A DNA stretch of 64,000 nt, from assembly GCA_963775445.1 (NCBI GenBank), contig CAVZIT010000004.1:806001-870000 (forward strand), read 5' to 3'. Below the pieces are notes generated by a model. It did not search any database. It was not told where the DNA came from and was given only the letters and a program-made list of their open reading frames with translations. Origin of the DNA: Dokdonella_A sp963775445 (lineage in GTDB: Bacteria > Pseudomonadota > Gammaproteobacteria > Xanthomonadales > Rhodanobacteraceae). Positions 8,509 to 16,786 of the stretch are shown in pieces; the stretch's first letter is position 1; the number at the start of each line of letters is the position of its first letter. Position numbers and translations under genes: made by a program.

Positions 8509-9138
8509 ATGTTTTCGCTGCAAACCATATTCGGAAAAGGTGACCGGTTCTACGGACTGCTCGAAGCCAGTGCACAGGCCGGGCGGCAGAGCGCACGTGC
8601 TCTGATCCAGTTGCTCTCCGAACATTCAGCCACGCCTTCACTTGACGAATTTCGCGTCGCCCGGCGCCGCGAAAAGGAACTGCTCGCGCAGATCAGCCAG
8701 GAGCTGGTCAATACCTTTGTCACCGCGATCGAGCGAGAGGATATCGAGGCGCTGGCCAATGCGCTCTACAAGATCCCGAAGTCGGTCGAGAAATTCGCCG
8801 AACGCTACGCATTGTTTGCCGAACGGGTTGCCGACCTCAGCTATGTCACGCGTGCCGCGATGCTGGAAAAGGCCACCGACACAATCGTGCAGATGGTTGG
8901 CGAGTTGCGTGGCGGCTTCAAACTCGACGTCATGCACGATCTAAACGAGCATCTGCAGTCGATCGAGAGCGAAGCCGACCGCCTCATTCTCGAGTTGTAC
9001 CGCGATCTGTTCACCAACGAGCACGACGTTTCACGCCTCGTGCTGCGCAAGGATCTTTTCGAATTGCTGGAAAAGGCGATCGACCGTTGCCGCGATGCGG
9101 GCAATATCATTTACCGCATCGTACTGAAGAATTCCTGA
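8509..9138 (+). CDS. DUF47 (PhoU-like) family protein, probable regulator of the Pit transporter
   Basis: The 209-residue all-helical protein belongs to the DUF47/TIGR00153 family, distant relatives of PhoU that usually sit directly upstream of pit genes and are thought to regulate or couple to them. The helical body contains the typical EREDIEALANALYKIPKSVEKFAER-type segment and a late LRKDLFELLEKAIDRCRDAGNIIYRIVLKNS tail, both characteristic. It starts at ATG 8509; longer in-frame starts add only unrelated sequence. The gene is 151 bases upstream of the phosphate transporter on the same strand, which supports the assignment. No catalytic activity is implied. Confidence 0.88.
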   Translation: MFSLQTIFGKGDRFYGLLEASAQAGRQSARALIQLLSEHSATPSLDEFRVARRREKELLAQISQELVNTFVTAIEREDIEALANALYKIPKSVEKFAERYALFAERVADLSYVTRAAMLEKATDTIVQMVGELRGGFKLDVMHDLNEHLQSIESEADRLILELYRDLFTNEHDVSRLVLRKDLFELLEKAIDRCRDAGNIIYRIVLKNS

Positions 9139-9289
9139 GGCGCATGCCGATGCGCAAGCCGCGAACGCCTGTGCCTCGGGGCCGCGCCGGTTGGCGATGC
9201 ACGAAATCGCATCCAGCCGAAAACGTGTGCGCTGCACTCGGGTGTTTCCCTCACCGACCAGCCTGCATGGCGTGCATGGGGGAGAGCGC

Positions 9290-10417
9290 ATGACGCTGAG
9301 CCTGGTGCTGGTCGTCGTTGTAATTGCGCTGGTTTTCGAATACATCAACGGCTTTCACGACACCGCCAATTCGATTGCGACGGTCGTCGCGACCAAGGTC
9401 CTGACGCCCGGGCAGGCGGTGATCCTTGCGGCCGTGACCAATTTCATCGGTGCGCTGCTGGGCACGGCGGTCGCAAAGACAATTTCGACCGGACTGATCG
9501 ATGCCGGCGTGGTGACGATTACTCCGCAACTCCTTATCTGCGCGCTGCTCGGCGCAATTCTCTGGGATCTGATGACCTGGTGGTGGGGACTCCCGACGAG
9601 TTCGTCACACGCCCTGGTCGGTGGCTTGTGTGGCGCGGCACTGGCGGCGCACGAGCACTGGAACGCGCTGATCTGGTGGCAGGGCGGGGTGCACTGGTGG
9701 CAAGGAAGGGGATTGCTGCCCAAAGTCGTTTTGCCAATGGTCGTGTCGCCTCTGGCCGGCTTCGTGCTCGGTTTCCTGATCATGGGTATGTTCTTCGCGC
9801 TGCTCTCGTTGTTGGGCGATCACGGGCCACTGAAGCATTACGTGCGCCCGCGCAGCATCAATCGGTTGTTCGGCAAGATGCAAATGTTGTCAAGCAGCGC
9901 GATGGGGATTTCGCATGGGCTCAACGACGCCCAGAAAACCATGGGCATCATCGCGCTGGCGCTGGCTGGCGCAACTGCGGCGGGCTCTTTGGATGTACTC
10001 CCTGCATGGCTCGGTTTCCTGCGTATTCCCGAACTTGCCCATCATCAATTCACCATCCCGGTATGGATCAAGGCGACCTGCGCGTTGATCATGGCCGCGG
10101 GAACGATGGCCGGCGGGTGGCGCATCATTCGCACGTTGGGTCACAAGATGGTCAAACTGCACCCGATCAACGGGGTCGCCGCGGATACCGCGTCGACGAC
10201 GGTAATCATTACCGCATCGGTGCTCGGAATTCCGGTGTCGACGACTCACAACGTTTCGTCGGCGATCATGGGCGTCGGTACCGCGAAGCGCTCGAACGCG
10301 ATTCGATGGACCGTGGTCGAGCGCATGGTCTGGGCCTGGATACTGACGCTGCCGATCACCGCAGCGATCGCGTGGCTGCTGTTGCGCGGCCTTGAAATGC
10401 TGGGACTGGCTGGCTGA
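9290..10417 (+). CDS. pit: Low-affinity inorganic phosphate transporter (Pit family)
   Basis: This 375-residue inner-membrane symporter of the PiT family imports metal-phosphate complexes with protons. It carries the two inverted family signatures: FEYINGFHDTANSIATVVATK near the N-terminus (split here as FEYINGFHD and TANSIATVV) and SHGLNDAQKTMGIIALAL in the second half. About ten hydrophobic segments are present, and a GIPVSTTHNVSSAIMGVG motif sits near the end. ATG 9290 has a strong GGGGGAG ribosome site. With the DUF47 gene it forms the common two-gene phosphate module. It is shorter than E. coli PitA (499 residues) because the central loop is small, as is usual in this subgroup. Confidence 0.92.
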   Translation: MTLSLVLVVVVIALVFEYINGFHDTANSIATVVATKVLTPGQAVILAAVTNFIGALLGTAVAKTISTGLIDAGVVTITPQLLICALLGAILWDLMTWWWGLPTSSSHALVGGLCGAALAAHEHWNALIWWQGGVHWWQGRGLLPKVVLPMVVSPLAGFVLGFLIMGMFFALLSLLGDHGPLKHYVRPRSINRLFGKMQMLSSSAMGISHGLNDAQKTMGIIALALAGATAAGSLDVLPAWLGFLRIPELAHHQFTIPVWIKATCALIMAAGTMAGGWRIIRTLGHKMVKLHPINGVAADTASTTVIITASVLGIPVSTTHNVSSAIMGVGTAKRSNAIRWTVVERMVWAWILTLPITAAIAWLLLRGLEMLGLAG

Positions 10418-10459
10418 AGCCTCGCAGGGGGACGTCGCTGCGTCGCTTCCGTGCGTGCG

Positions 10460-10870
10460 TCAGAACGTATCCCCCCCGCTTGAGATCGCCTGTTCGATGC
10501 GGTCTCCCAGACTGCCGAGTTCGGCGACGACCCGATCGAGTTCCGCCGCGGACAGGAGTGCGTATGGGCGGTTCTCGCACAAATGAAGAAACGGCGATCC
10601 GTCAAGATCGCTCACAGCGAGAAAGCCGGTTCGTTGTTCCCAATTGAAACGCAGACAGCGCGAGCCATCGACGCCTGTGAACGGACCGATGGGCGTCGAT
10701 ATGCGCAGGAACTTGTCTTTGTCGGAATCCTCATCGTCCAGTTCGGCCAGATAAATGCCTTGATGGCGACCTTCCGCAAGATTGAGATCGAAGCTGATGA
10801 GATACGGATCGTTGGTGCGCAGCTTGTGTTTGCTGCCCAGATGGGAACGGATCTGCTCGAAACTGTGCAT
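10460..10870 (-). CDS. Uncharacterised 136-residue protein
   Basis: I do not recognise a named family. The product is a small, acidic, soluble protein with no signal peptide or membrane segment. It begins MHSFEQIRSHLGSKHKL, has alternating strand-like segments (YLISFDLNL, QGIYLAELDDED, CLRFNWEQRTGFLAVSDLDG, PFLHLCENRPYALL) and ends with a helix rich in Glu and Leu. That pattern resembles small alpha/beta folds of the YbjN or type III chaperone type, but this is only an impression. ATG 10870 has AAGGAG upstream with rather long spacing. It converges on the phosphate transporter and diverges from the alkyltransferase-like gene. Confidence 0.7.
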   Translation of the reverse strand: MHSFEQIRSHLGSKHKLRTNDPYLISFDLNLAEGRHQGIYLAELDDEDSDKDKFLRISTPIGPFTGVDGSRCLRFNWEQRTGFLAVSDLDGSPFLHLCENRPYALLSAAELDRVVAELGSLGDRIEQAISSGGDTF

Positions 10871-11103
10871 GACGGCTACTGCTCCTTGGGTATGCGGACG
10901 TTGCCACGCGTTCGGCGTTCCAGGTGGGGTGCATCGCTATGCTAGCGTGGGGTGGAGCAAGTATCATCAAATAATTCCGGGATCTTTCGATGTGAAAGGC
11001 GTGGCTGGCTGGCACGGGAGCAAATTCCCGGATCCGCGTCGTCCTGCAGGACCCGGATCGAGGCGGCTTCTTCCGCCCTGGCGTCTTGCTCCGCGTTGAC
11101 ACG

Positions 11104-11508
11104 ATGAAGAAGTCGATCGGGCAAGTCGGGCAAGTCGGGGGAATCGGACGCGGCGCAATCATGCGCGTCATTGCGGCAATCCCCAGTGGCTGCGTGACAA
11201 GTTACGGCGAGATTGCCGCGCGCGCCGGATTGCCCGGCCGCGCCCGCCTCGTCGGGAAAATACTGCGGGATTGTTCGAGCGGTCCGGCACTCCCCTGGCA
11301 TCGCGTCATCCGCGCCGACGGTCGCAGCGCATTCGCGCTCGGCAGCCGATCCTATCGCGAACAAGTGCGCCGTCTGACTGCTGAAGGCGTGCGATGCGAT
11401 GCTGGCCGCGTCGATCTCGCTCGCTACGGTTGGCAGCGCGATGCCGACCTCGATGCCGAATTGTGGGGACCTTCGCCTCGCGTTCGCGCAAACCACGCGG
11501 CACAATGA
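11104..11508 (+). CDS. Alkyltransferase-like (ATL) DNA-damage recognition protein
   Basis: The 134-residue protein has the DNA-binding domain of O6-alkylguanine-DNA alkyltransferases (IPSGCVTSYGEIAARAGLPG...RLVGKIL). The active-site PCHR motif reads PWHRVI, with tryptophan in place of the alkyl-accepting cysteine. That change defines ATL proteins such as E. coli YbaZ, which bind O6-alkylguanine without repairing it and route the lesion to nucleotide-excision repair. The late EGV-CDAGRVDLARYGW segment also matches YbaZ. The start is uncertain: ATG 11104 gives a Gly/Val-rich lead made by a 9-base tandem repeat (GGGCAAGTC twice), while ATG 11161 would begin exactly at the domain. uvrA lies at the far end of this window. 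Confidence 0.85.
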   Translation: MKKSIGQVGQVGGIGRGAIMRVIAAIPSGCVTSYGEIAARAGLPGRARLVGKILRDCSSGPALPWHRVIRADGRSAFALGSRSYREQVRRLTAEGVRCDAGRVDLARYGWQRDADLDAELWGPSPRVRANHAAQ

Positions 11509-11533
11509 TCGATTGCAGACGACGGAACGTTCA

Positions 11534-12166
11534 ATGCCCTTCAACATGCCCCCTGTGACTCGCGCGCTGCTGATCGCCAATATCGCGATCTATCTGCTGC
11601 AGATGCTGACCGGCAACCAGCTGATCATTCACTTCGCGCTTTGGCCGATTGGGCCGTCGCCATACGGCGACGTGGTCGGCTTCGAGCCATGGCAGGTCGT
11701 CACCTATGGGTTTCTTCATGGCAGCCTCATGCATATCGGCTTCAACATGTTCGCGTTGTGGATGTTCGGCGGCCCGATCGAGGAGCTGCTCGAATCCAAG
11801 CCGTTCGCGCTTTACTACTTCGTCTGCTTGATCGGCGCGGCCGTTGCGCAACTCGTGGTCGTGCATTTCTGGACCGGTGGTTTCTACCCGACACTCGGCG
11901 CATCCGGTGCGATTTTCGGCCTGTTGCTGGCCTACGGCATGATGTATCCGCACGCGCGCATCATGCTGCTGTTTCCGCCGATTCCGATGCCGGCATGGCT
12001 GTTCGTGCTGGGTTATGGAGCGATCGAGCTGTTCCTCGGCGTGACCCGCACGCAAGCTGGTGTAGCGCATTTCGCGCACCTGGGCGGAATGGCGATCGGC
12101 TTCGTGCTCATCCAGTACTGGCGCGGAAAGTTGCCAATCCGGCCACGGCGGATTTTGACGCGCTGA
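11534..12166 (+). CDS. Rhomboid family intramembrane serine protease
   Basis: The 210-residue integral membrane protein cleaves transmembrane segments of substrate proteins within the bilayer. About six hydrophobic segments are present. The catalytic serine lies in GASGAIFG (about residues 123-130) and the catalytic histidine in a late HFAHLGGMAIG motif (about 178-188). The HGSLMHIGFNMFALWMFG segment in the second helix is the usual rhomboid HxxxN motif. ATG 11534 follows the ATL gene by 25 bases with a GGAACG-type ribosome site, so the two may be co-transcribed. The substrate cannot be told from sequence. Confidence 0.9.
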   Translation: MPFNMPPVTRALLIANIAIYLLQMLTGNQLIIHFALWPIGPSPYGDVVGFEPWQVVTYGFLHGSLMHIGFNMFALWMFGGPIEELLESKPFALYYFVCLIGAAVAQLVVVHFWTGGFYPTLGASGAIFGLLLAYGMMYPHARIMLLFPPIPMPAWLFVLGYGAIELFLGVTRTQAGVAHFAHLGGMAIGFVLIQYWRGKLPIRPRRILTR

Positions 12167-12226
12167 CGCCGGTTGCGGGTCGCACCGCTGCGCCCGGTCT
12201 GCATAGCGCCCGAGAAAACCGCGGCC

Positions 12227-13519
12227 ATGTCCAAACCCGCCAATCTCCCAGAATGGCTCGCCTACCAGCAGCGCGTTCACCCGCGCGAGGTGGATCTTGG
12301 CCTGGCGCGGGTGCGCGAAATCTTCCGCCGCCTCGGTGCAGGACGGCCGGCACCGGTTGTCATCACGGTTGGCGGCACCAACGGCAAGGGCTCGACGGTT
12401 GCATTTCTCGAATCAATGCTGGCCGCGGCGAGCAAGAAAATCGGCACGTACACCTCGCCGCATCTCCTGCGCTACAACGAGCGAATCCGCATTGATGGAA
12501 AGGAAGCGGCGGACGCGGCATTGGTCGATGTCTTTGCCCGCATCGAGGCTGTGCGGGGAGAAATTTCCCTCACCTATTTTGAATTCGCCACCCTCGCCGC
12601 GTTGCTGATCTTCGCCGAGAGCGAGCTCGATGTGGCGGTGCTCGAAGTAGGGCTTGGAGGAGCGCTGGACGCGGTCAACCTCATCGATGCGGATGTGTCC
12701 ATTGTCACCACCGTCGATCTCGATCATCGGGAATATCTCGGCGACGATCGAAACCAGATCGGGCGCGAGAAAGCGGGCATATTCCGGAATGGGCGGCCCG
12801 CAATCATCGGCGATGCAACGCCCGTGAAGGGCCTCGTGGACGAGGCAACGCGCATTGGCGCCGACATACGCATGGCCGGCCGCGATTTTCATGTTGAAAT
12901 CGCAGACGAGGGTTGGCGCTGGCGCAGCGGCACGCGTGAACTCGCGCTACCGGCCCCTGGGCTGATCGCGGGATGCCAACATGCGAACGCGGCGGCAGCG
13001 ATTGCCGCCCTCGATGCCCTCTCGGCCGGAATTGGCTGGGATCCCGAAGCGATCGCGCGCGGAGTCGCTGGTGTGCAGCTCGATGCGCGTCTGCAACGAT
13101 TCAACGGGCGCTGTGAATGGCTGATTGATGTCGCGCACAACCCGCAAGCAGCGAGTGTATTGGCCCAATGGCTCCACGCACACCCGCGGGACGGCGACAA
13201 CATCGCGGTATTCAGTGCATTGGCCGACAAGGACATCGGCGGCATCGTGACGGCACTCGATAGCTGCTTTGTGGAATGGCATCTCGCCGGGATGGCGCGC
13301 GAATCCCCTCGTGGTCTCGATGTCGTATCGCTACGCGCGCCGGTCGAGGCGGCACTCGGCAAAGGACGGACGGTATCCCACGAAACGCTCGCCGATGCGC
13401 TCGAAGCGGCGCACGTCGCCGCCGCGGGGCACGCCGATCGCGTCGTCGCATTCGGCTCATTCTTCGTGGCCGCCGCGGCGCTCGACTTCGCTCGGCAGCA
13501 CGCGCTTGAATCAGTCTGA
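12227..13519 (+). CDS. folC: Bifunctional folylpolyglutamate synthase / dihydrofolate synthase FolC
   Basis: FolC joins glutamate to dihydropteroate and adds further glutamates to reduced folates, using ATP in the cytoplasm. The 430-residue product is a Mur-ligase-like enzyme. A P-loop reads TVGGTNGKGSTVAFLE (about residues 46-61). Further landmarks are TSPHLLRYNERIRIDG, EVGLGGALDAVNL, a TTVDLDHREYLG block, and a C-terminal DVAHNPQAA motif. ATG 12227 is chosen because the family starts there. The position upstream of dedD-cvpA-purF is conserved in gammaproteobacteria, although accD, the usual left neighbour, is replaced here by a rhomboid gene. folK lies 31 kb further on. Confidence 0.94.
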   Translation: MSKPANLPEWLAYQQRVHPREVDLGLARVREIFRRLGAGRPAPVVITVGGTNGKGSTVAFLESMLAAASKKIGTYTSPHLLRYNERIRIDGKEAADAALVDVFARIEAVRGEISLTYFEFATLAALLIFAESELDVAVLEVGLGGALDAVNLIDADVSIVTTVDLDHREYLGDDRNQIGREKAGIFRNGRPAIIGDATPVKGLVDEATRIGADIRMAGRDFHVEIADEGWRWRSGTRELALPAPGLIAGCQHANAAAAIAALDALSAGIGWDPEAIARGVAGVQLDARLQRFNGRCEWLIDVAHNPQAASVLAQWLHAHPRDGDNIAVFSALADKDIGGIVTALDSCFVEWHLAGMARESPRGLDVVSLRAPVEAALGKGRTVSHETLADALEAAHVAAAGHADRVVAFGSFFVAAAALDFARQHALESV

Positions 13520-13737
13520 TCCGTTCGCTGGAGGCGTAAATTTCATGGCGTGCGCCGGGTTTCGGACGGGCTTTGCCCGACCTCCATCTCGGCGCGCGCC
13601 TCCTCGGCAAACAGTCGAGCTGTACTTCTGCGCACGCCTCGGTTCCGCCGTGCATGAGTGTCGGCGCCCGCGGCGAATCGAATGCGGTATTCCCTGAATT
13701 GCCTCGCAACGCAGTTTCAAACCCGGCAACTCGGGCG

Positions 13738-13748
13738 CGTATAATCGA
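13738..13748 (+). promoter_or_regulatory. -10 element upstream of dedD
   Basis: A perfect TATAAT (13740-13745) sits in the 250-base gap between folC and dedD, with an expected transcription start about 20 bases before the dedD ATG. No good -35 hexamer is visible. The 11-base context CGTATAATCGA is repeated exactly upstream of the nnr gene (48621-48631). The rest of the 13520-13771 gap shows no gene. Confidence 0.5.
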
Positions 13749-13771
13749 GGCGGTTTCCGGGTGCAAAGCTT

Positions 13772-14677
13772 ATGGACTCGTCGCTGAAACAACGTCTCCT
13801 TGGTGCCGTCGTGCTGATTGCGCTGGCGGTCATTTTTGTGCCGATGTTTCTCTCCGGCTCACGCCCCAGGCCGGAATCGGAAACGGTCAACTTGAAAATT
13901 CCTCCGGCGCCTGATCAGGAATTCCAGTCCCGCGTTCTGCCGGTGGACAACGGTCCGGCGTCCGGCGCCGCGCAAGCGACCCCGCTTCCGTCAGCCGCCG
14001 CGCCGGTAACGGTGGATGTGGACAAACCGACATCGGCCACACAAGTGACCGTTGTGCACTCGGAGTCCCCCAAGCCAGCGACGGCGACCGAAAGCCAGGC
14101 GACCGCCGACTTGGCTGACAAGCAACAAGAGGAAGCGACGCCCGGCCGCGCGGCCGACGAGCATTTCTACGTCCATCTCGGTGTTTACGCAGAGGCGGGC
14201 AATGCGCGCGATCTGGTGGCTGCGATCAAGAGCAAGGGCTTTCCGGCTTTTGCCGAAGCGACGACTTATCAAGGCAAGAGCGCCGAGCGCGTCCGCGTCG
14301 GCCCGTACGATGATCGAGCGGCGGCCGAAGCGGCACGGCTGCGCATCCAGAAGTTCAAGCCTTCGGTGCCAGGCAGCGTGGTCGAACTTGCCTCCGAAGC
14401 ACACGCCGATGCGCCGAAGTCGGCGCTGCCGGCTGATCGCCCGGGTGGCTGGGCAGTGCAGCTGGGAGCATTCGGCACTCCCGAGGACGCCAACAAGTTG
14501 CGCGATCGCTTGCGCAACACCGGTTTCGCGGCGTTTGTCGATCATGTAAAAAGCGATGGCAAGACCCTTTGGCGCGTGCGCGCCGGCCCCGAGCTTGCGC
14601 GTGCGGATGCCGACAAGCTGCGTGCGCGCATCAAGGACAAGCTCAAGCTCAACGGCATCATCGTCGTGCAAAGATGA
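13772..14677 (+). CDS. dedD: DedD-like SPOR-domain cell division protein with two SPOR repeats
   Basis: SPOR proteins bind septal peptidoglycan stripped of stem peptides. This 301-residue protein has a short cytoplasmic start, one transmembrane helix (about residues 7-26), and a Pro/Ala-rich periplasmic linker (about 30-125). Two SPOR-like units follow: FYVHLGVYAEAGNARDL... (about 131-205) and WAVQLGAFGTPEDANKL... (about 226-298), each ending in an RVR-GP motif. E. coli DedD has one SPOR domain. Position between folC and cvpA-purF supports dedD orthology. A -10 element suggests this gene starts its own transcript, and cvpA follows 43 bases later. Confidence 0.88.
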   Translation: MDSSLKQRLLGAVVLIALAVIFVPMFLSGSRPRPESETVNLKIPPAPDQEFQSRVLPVDNGPASGAAQATPLPSAAAPVTVDVDKPTSATQVTVVHSESPKPATATESQATADLADKQQEEATPGRAADEHFYVHLGVYAEAGNARDLVAAIKSKGFPAFAEATTYQGKSAERVRVGPYDDRAAAEAARLRIQKFKPSVPGSVVELASEAHADAPKSALPADRPGGWAVQLGAFGTPEDANKLRDRLRNTGFAAFVDHVKSDGKTLWRVRAGPELARADADKLRARIKDKLKLNGIIVVQR

Positions 14678-14720
14678 TGTTCGCGACGTGGGCCGGCGTC
14701 GTCCGTTTTCCCAGGCGACG

Positions 14721-15287
14721 ATGAACTGGGCCGATTACACCATCGTGGCGGTGCTGCTGTTGTCGGTGCTGATGGGATTGATGCGCGGTTTCGTCGGCGA
14801 GGTGCTGGCGTTGGCCTGTTGGGTGTTGGCGTTCTGGGTGGCCTGGGAATATGGTCCTCCCCTTGCGGATGCCTTTTCTGCCAGCATATCGGTGCCGTCG
14901 GTCAGGGTGATGCTCGGTTATGCGATTTGCTTCATTACGGTGCTTATCGCAGGGGCGATCTTGGGCTTCCTGCTGCGCAAGCTGGTTGCCGGAAGCGGTC
15001 TTTCCGGCAGCGATCGCCTGCTCGGCATGGTGTTTGGTCTCGTACGAGGGTTGGCCTTGATCACGCTGGTGGTGTTCATGATCGGATTTACGCCGTTCCA
15101 GCGTGACCCCTGGTGGCACGAGTCGCGTCTGCTGCCAAGCTTCCAGAACGGCGCACGCTGGCTCGGCTCTCGGCTGCCTGCCGAAGTCGCACGTTATCTC
15201 CCAACGGCATCGGGCGGTGATGCCAGAGCATCCGACGGACCGGCAGTCCCGGCGCATCATGCACCCGCCGGCTCCTCTTCCACCTGA
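14721..15287 (+). CDS. cvpA: CvpA family inner-membrane protein
   Basis: The 188-residue protein has the four hydrophobic segments typical of CvpA within its first 140 residues, beginning MNWADYTIVAVLLLSVLMG, and a soluble tail. E. coli CvpA was found through colicin V production and matters for envelope stress tolerance; its mechanism is unknown. Gene order dedD-cvpA-purF is conserved. ATG 14721 is chosen because it begins the family-like MNW-DY motif. purF follows after only 14 bases, so the two are co-transcribed. Confidence 0.9.
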   Translation: MNWADYTIVAVLLLSVLMGLMRGFVGEVLALACWVLAFWVAWEYGPPLADAFSASISVPSVRVMLGYAICFITVLIAGAILGFLLRKLVAGSGLSGSDRLLGMVFGLVRGLALITLVVFMIGFTPFQRDPWWHESRLLPSFQNGARWLGSRLPAEVARYLPTASGGDARASDGPAVPAHHAPAGSSST

Positions 15288-15301
15288 ATCGGCCGACCAG
15301 C

Positions 15302-16780
15302 ATGTGCGGAATCATCGGAATTGTCGGCAAATCAGAGGTGGCTTCGGCCTTGTATGACGGCCTTACCGTCCTGCAGCACCGAGGTCAGGACGCGGCCGGA
15401 ATCGCGACGGTGGACGGCAACCGGCTGCACATGCATCGCGGTCCGGGCCTGGTGCGGGACGTATTTCATCGCGAAGACATGCTCAAGCTGGTTGGTCGCG
15501 TCGGCATTGGCCATTGTCGCTATCCGACCGCGGGAGCGGAAGGAACCAATGAGGCGCAACCGCTATACGTCAATTCCCCCTATGGCATCGCGCTCGCGCA
15601 CAATGGCAATCTGATCAATACCGACAGCCTGCATCGGCAGATCTTCGAGGACGACCGGCGTCACATCAATACCGATTCGGATTCGGAAATCCTGCTCAAC
15701 GTTCTCGCCCATGAGGTGCAGATCCAGGATCGCCGATCGCTTTCAACCGACCACATTTTCAAGGCGGTCGCGGGTTTGCACGCGCGCTGCGTGGGCGGCT
15801 ACGCGGCGGTGGCGTTGCTTCTCGGCTACGGCGTCCTCGCATTCCGCGATCCGAACGGGATTCGGCCGCTGGTGCTCGGCGAACGCGATACCGATGCGGG
15901 CAAGGAGTTCGCAGTCGCATCCGAATCGGTTGCGCTCGACATCCTCGGCTTTCGCCTGTTGAGGGATGTCGCCCCGGGTGAGGCAGTGCTGCTGACGATG
16001 GATGGCGAACTGCGCGCGCGCCATTGCGCACCGCCCGCAGTGCATGCGCCATGCATCTTCGAATACGTCTATCTTGCGCGGCCCGACTCGATGATAGAAG
16101 ACGTGTCGGTGTACAAGGCGCGCCTGCGCATGGGCGAGAAACTTGCCGAAAAGATCCTGGCCCTCAGGCCCGATCACGACATCGACGCCGTGATTCCGAT
16201 TCCCGACACGTCGCGCACGGCTGCCGTTCCGCTTGCGCAGGCTTTGGGCGTCCCGGTGCGCGACGGTTTCGTGAAGAATCGCTACATCGGGCGCACCTTC
16301 ATCATGCCGGGGCAGAGCGAACGTGTGAAATCGGTCCGCCGCAAGCTCAACGCAATCCCTCTCGAGTTCCGCGACAAGGTGGTGCTGCTGGTGGATGACT
16401 CAATCGTGCGAGGCACCACTTCGCGGCAGATCATCCAGATGGCACGCGATGCCGGCGCGAAGAAGGTCTATTTCGCATCCGCCGCGCCGCCGGTGCGCTA
16501 TCCGAACGTGTACGGTATCGACATGCCTTCGAGTGCGGAGCTGGTCGCGCACAATCGAAGCGAGGCCGAAATCGAACGAATCGTCGGTGCCGACTGGCTC
16601 GTGTACCAGGATCTGCCCGACCTGATCGCCGCGGTGGCTGAAGGCAACGAAAGCCTGACTCACTTCGATACGTCGTGTTTTTCCGGCGAATACGTGACCG
16701 GCGTCGCGCCGACGTATCTGCGCGAACTCGAGTTCGCGCGATCCGACGAAGCCAAAATGAAGCGACGCCAGACCGGGTGA
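15302..16780 (+). CDS. purF: Amidophosphoribosyltransferase PurF
   Basis: PurF makes 5-phosphoribosylamine from PRPP and glutamine, the first committed step of purine synthesis. The 492-residue enzyme keeps the catalytic Cys2 exposed after Met removal (MCGIIGIVG), the glutaminase motifs QHRGQDAAGI and GHCRYPTAG, an AHNGNLIN motif, and the PRPP-binding VVLLVDDSIVRGTTS loop (about residues 359-373). Length is typical of the gammaproteobacterial enzyme (about 500 residues). The DUF455 gene starts six bases after the stop. Confidence 0.96.
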   Translation: MCGIIGIVGKSEVASALYDGLTVLQHRGQDAAGIATVDGNRLHMHRGPGLVRDVFHREDMLKLVGRVGIGHCRYPTAGAEGTNEAQPLYVNSPYGIALAHNGNLINTDSLHRQIFEDDRRHINTDSDSEILLNVLAHEVQIQDRRSLSTDHIFKAVAGLHARCVGGYAAVALLLGYGVLAFRDPNGIRPLVLGERDTDAGKEFAVASESVALDILGFRLLRDVAPGEAVLLTMDGELRARHCAPPAVHAPCIFEYVYLARPDSMIEDVSVYKARLRMGEKLAEKILALRPDHDIDAVIPIPDTSRTAAVPLAQALGVPVRDGFVKNRYIGRTFIMPGQSERVKSVRRKLNAIPLEFRDKVVLLVDDSIVRGTTSRQIIQMARDAGAKKVYFASAAPPVRYPNVYGIDMPSSAELVAHNRSEAEIERIVGADWLVYQDLPDLIAAVAEGNESLTHFDTSCFSGEYVTGVAPTYLRELEFARSDEAKMKRRQTG

Positions 16781-16786
16781 CGGCGG

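Noticed and set aside
11104..11140. GGGCAAGTC tandem repeat as a phase-variable tract
   Set aside because: The unit is 9 bases, so gain or loss would not change frame, and there are only two copies.
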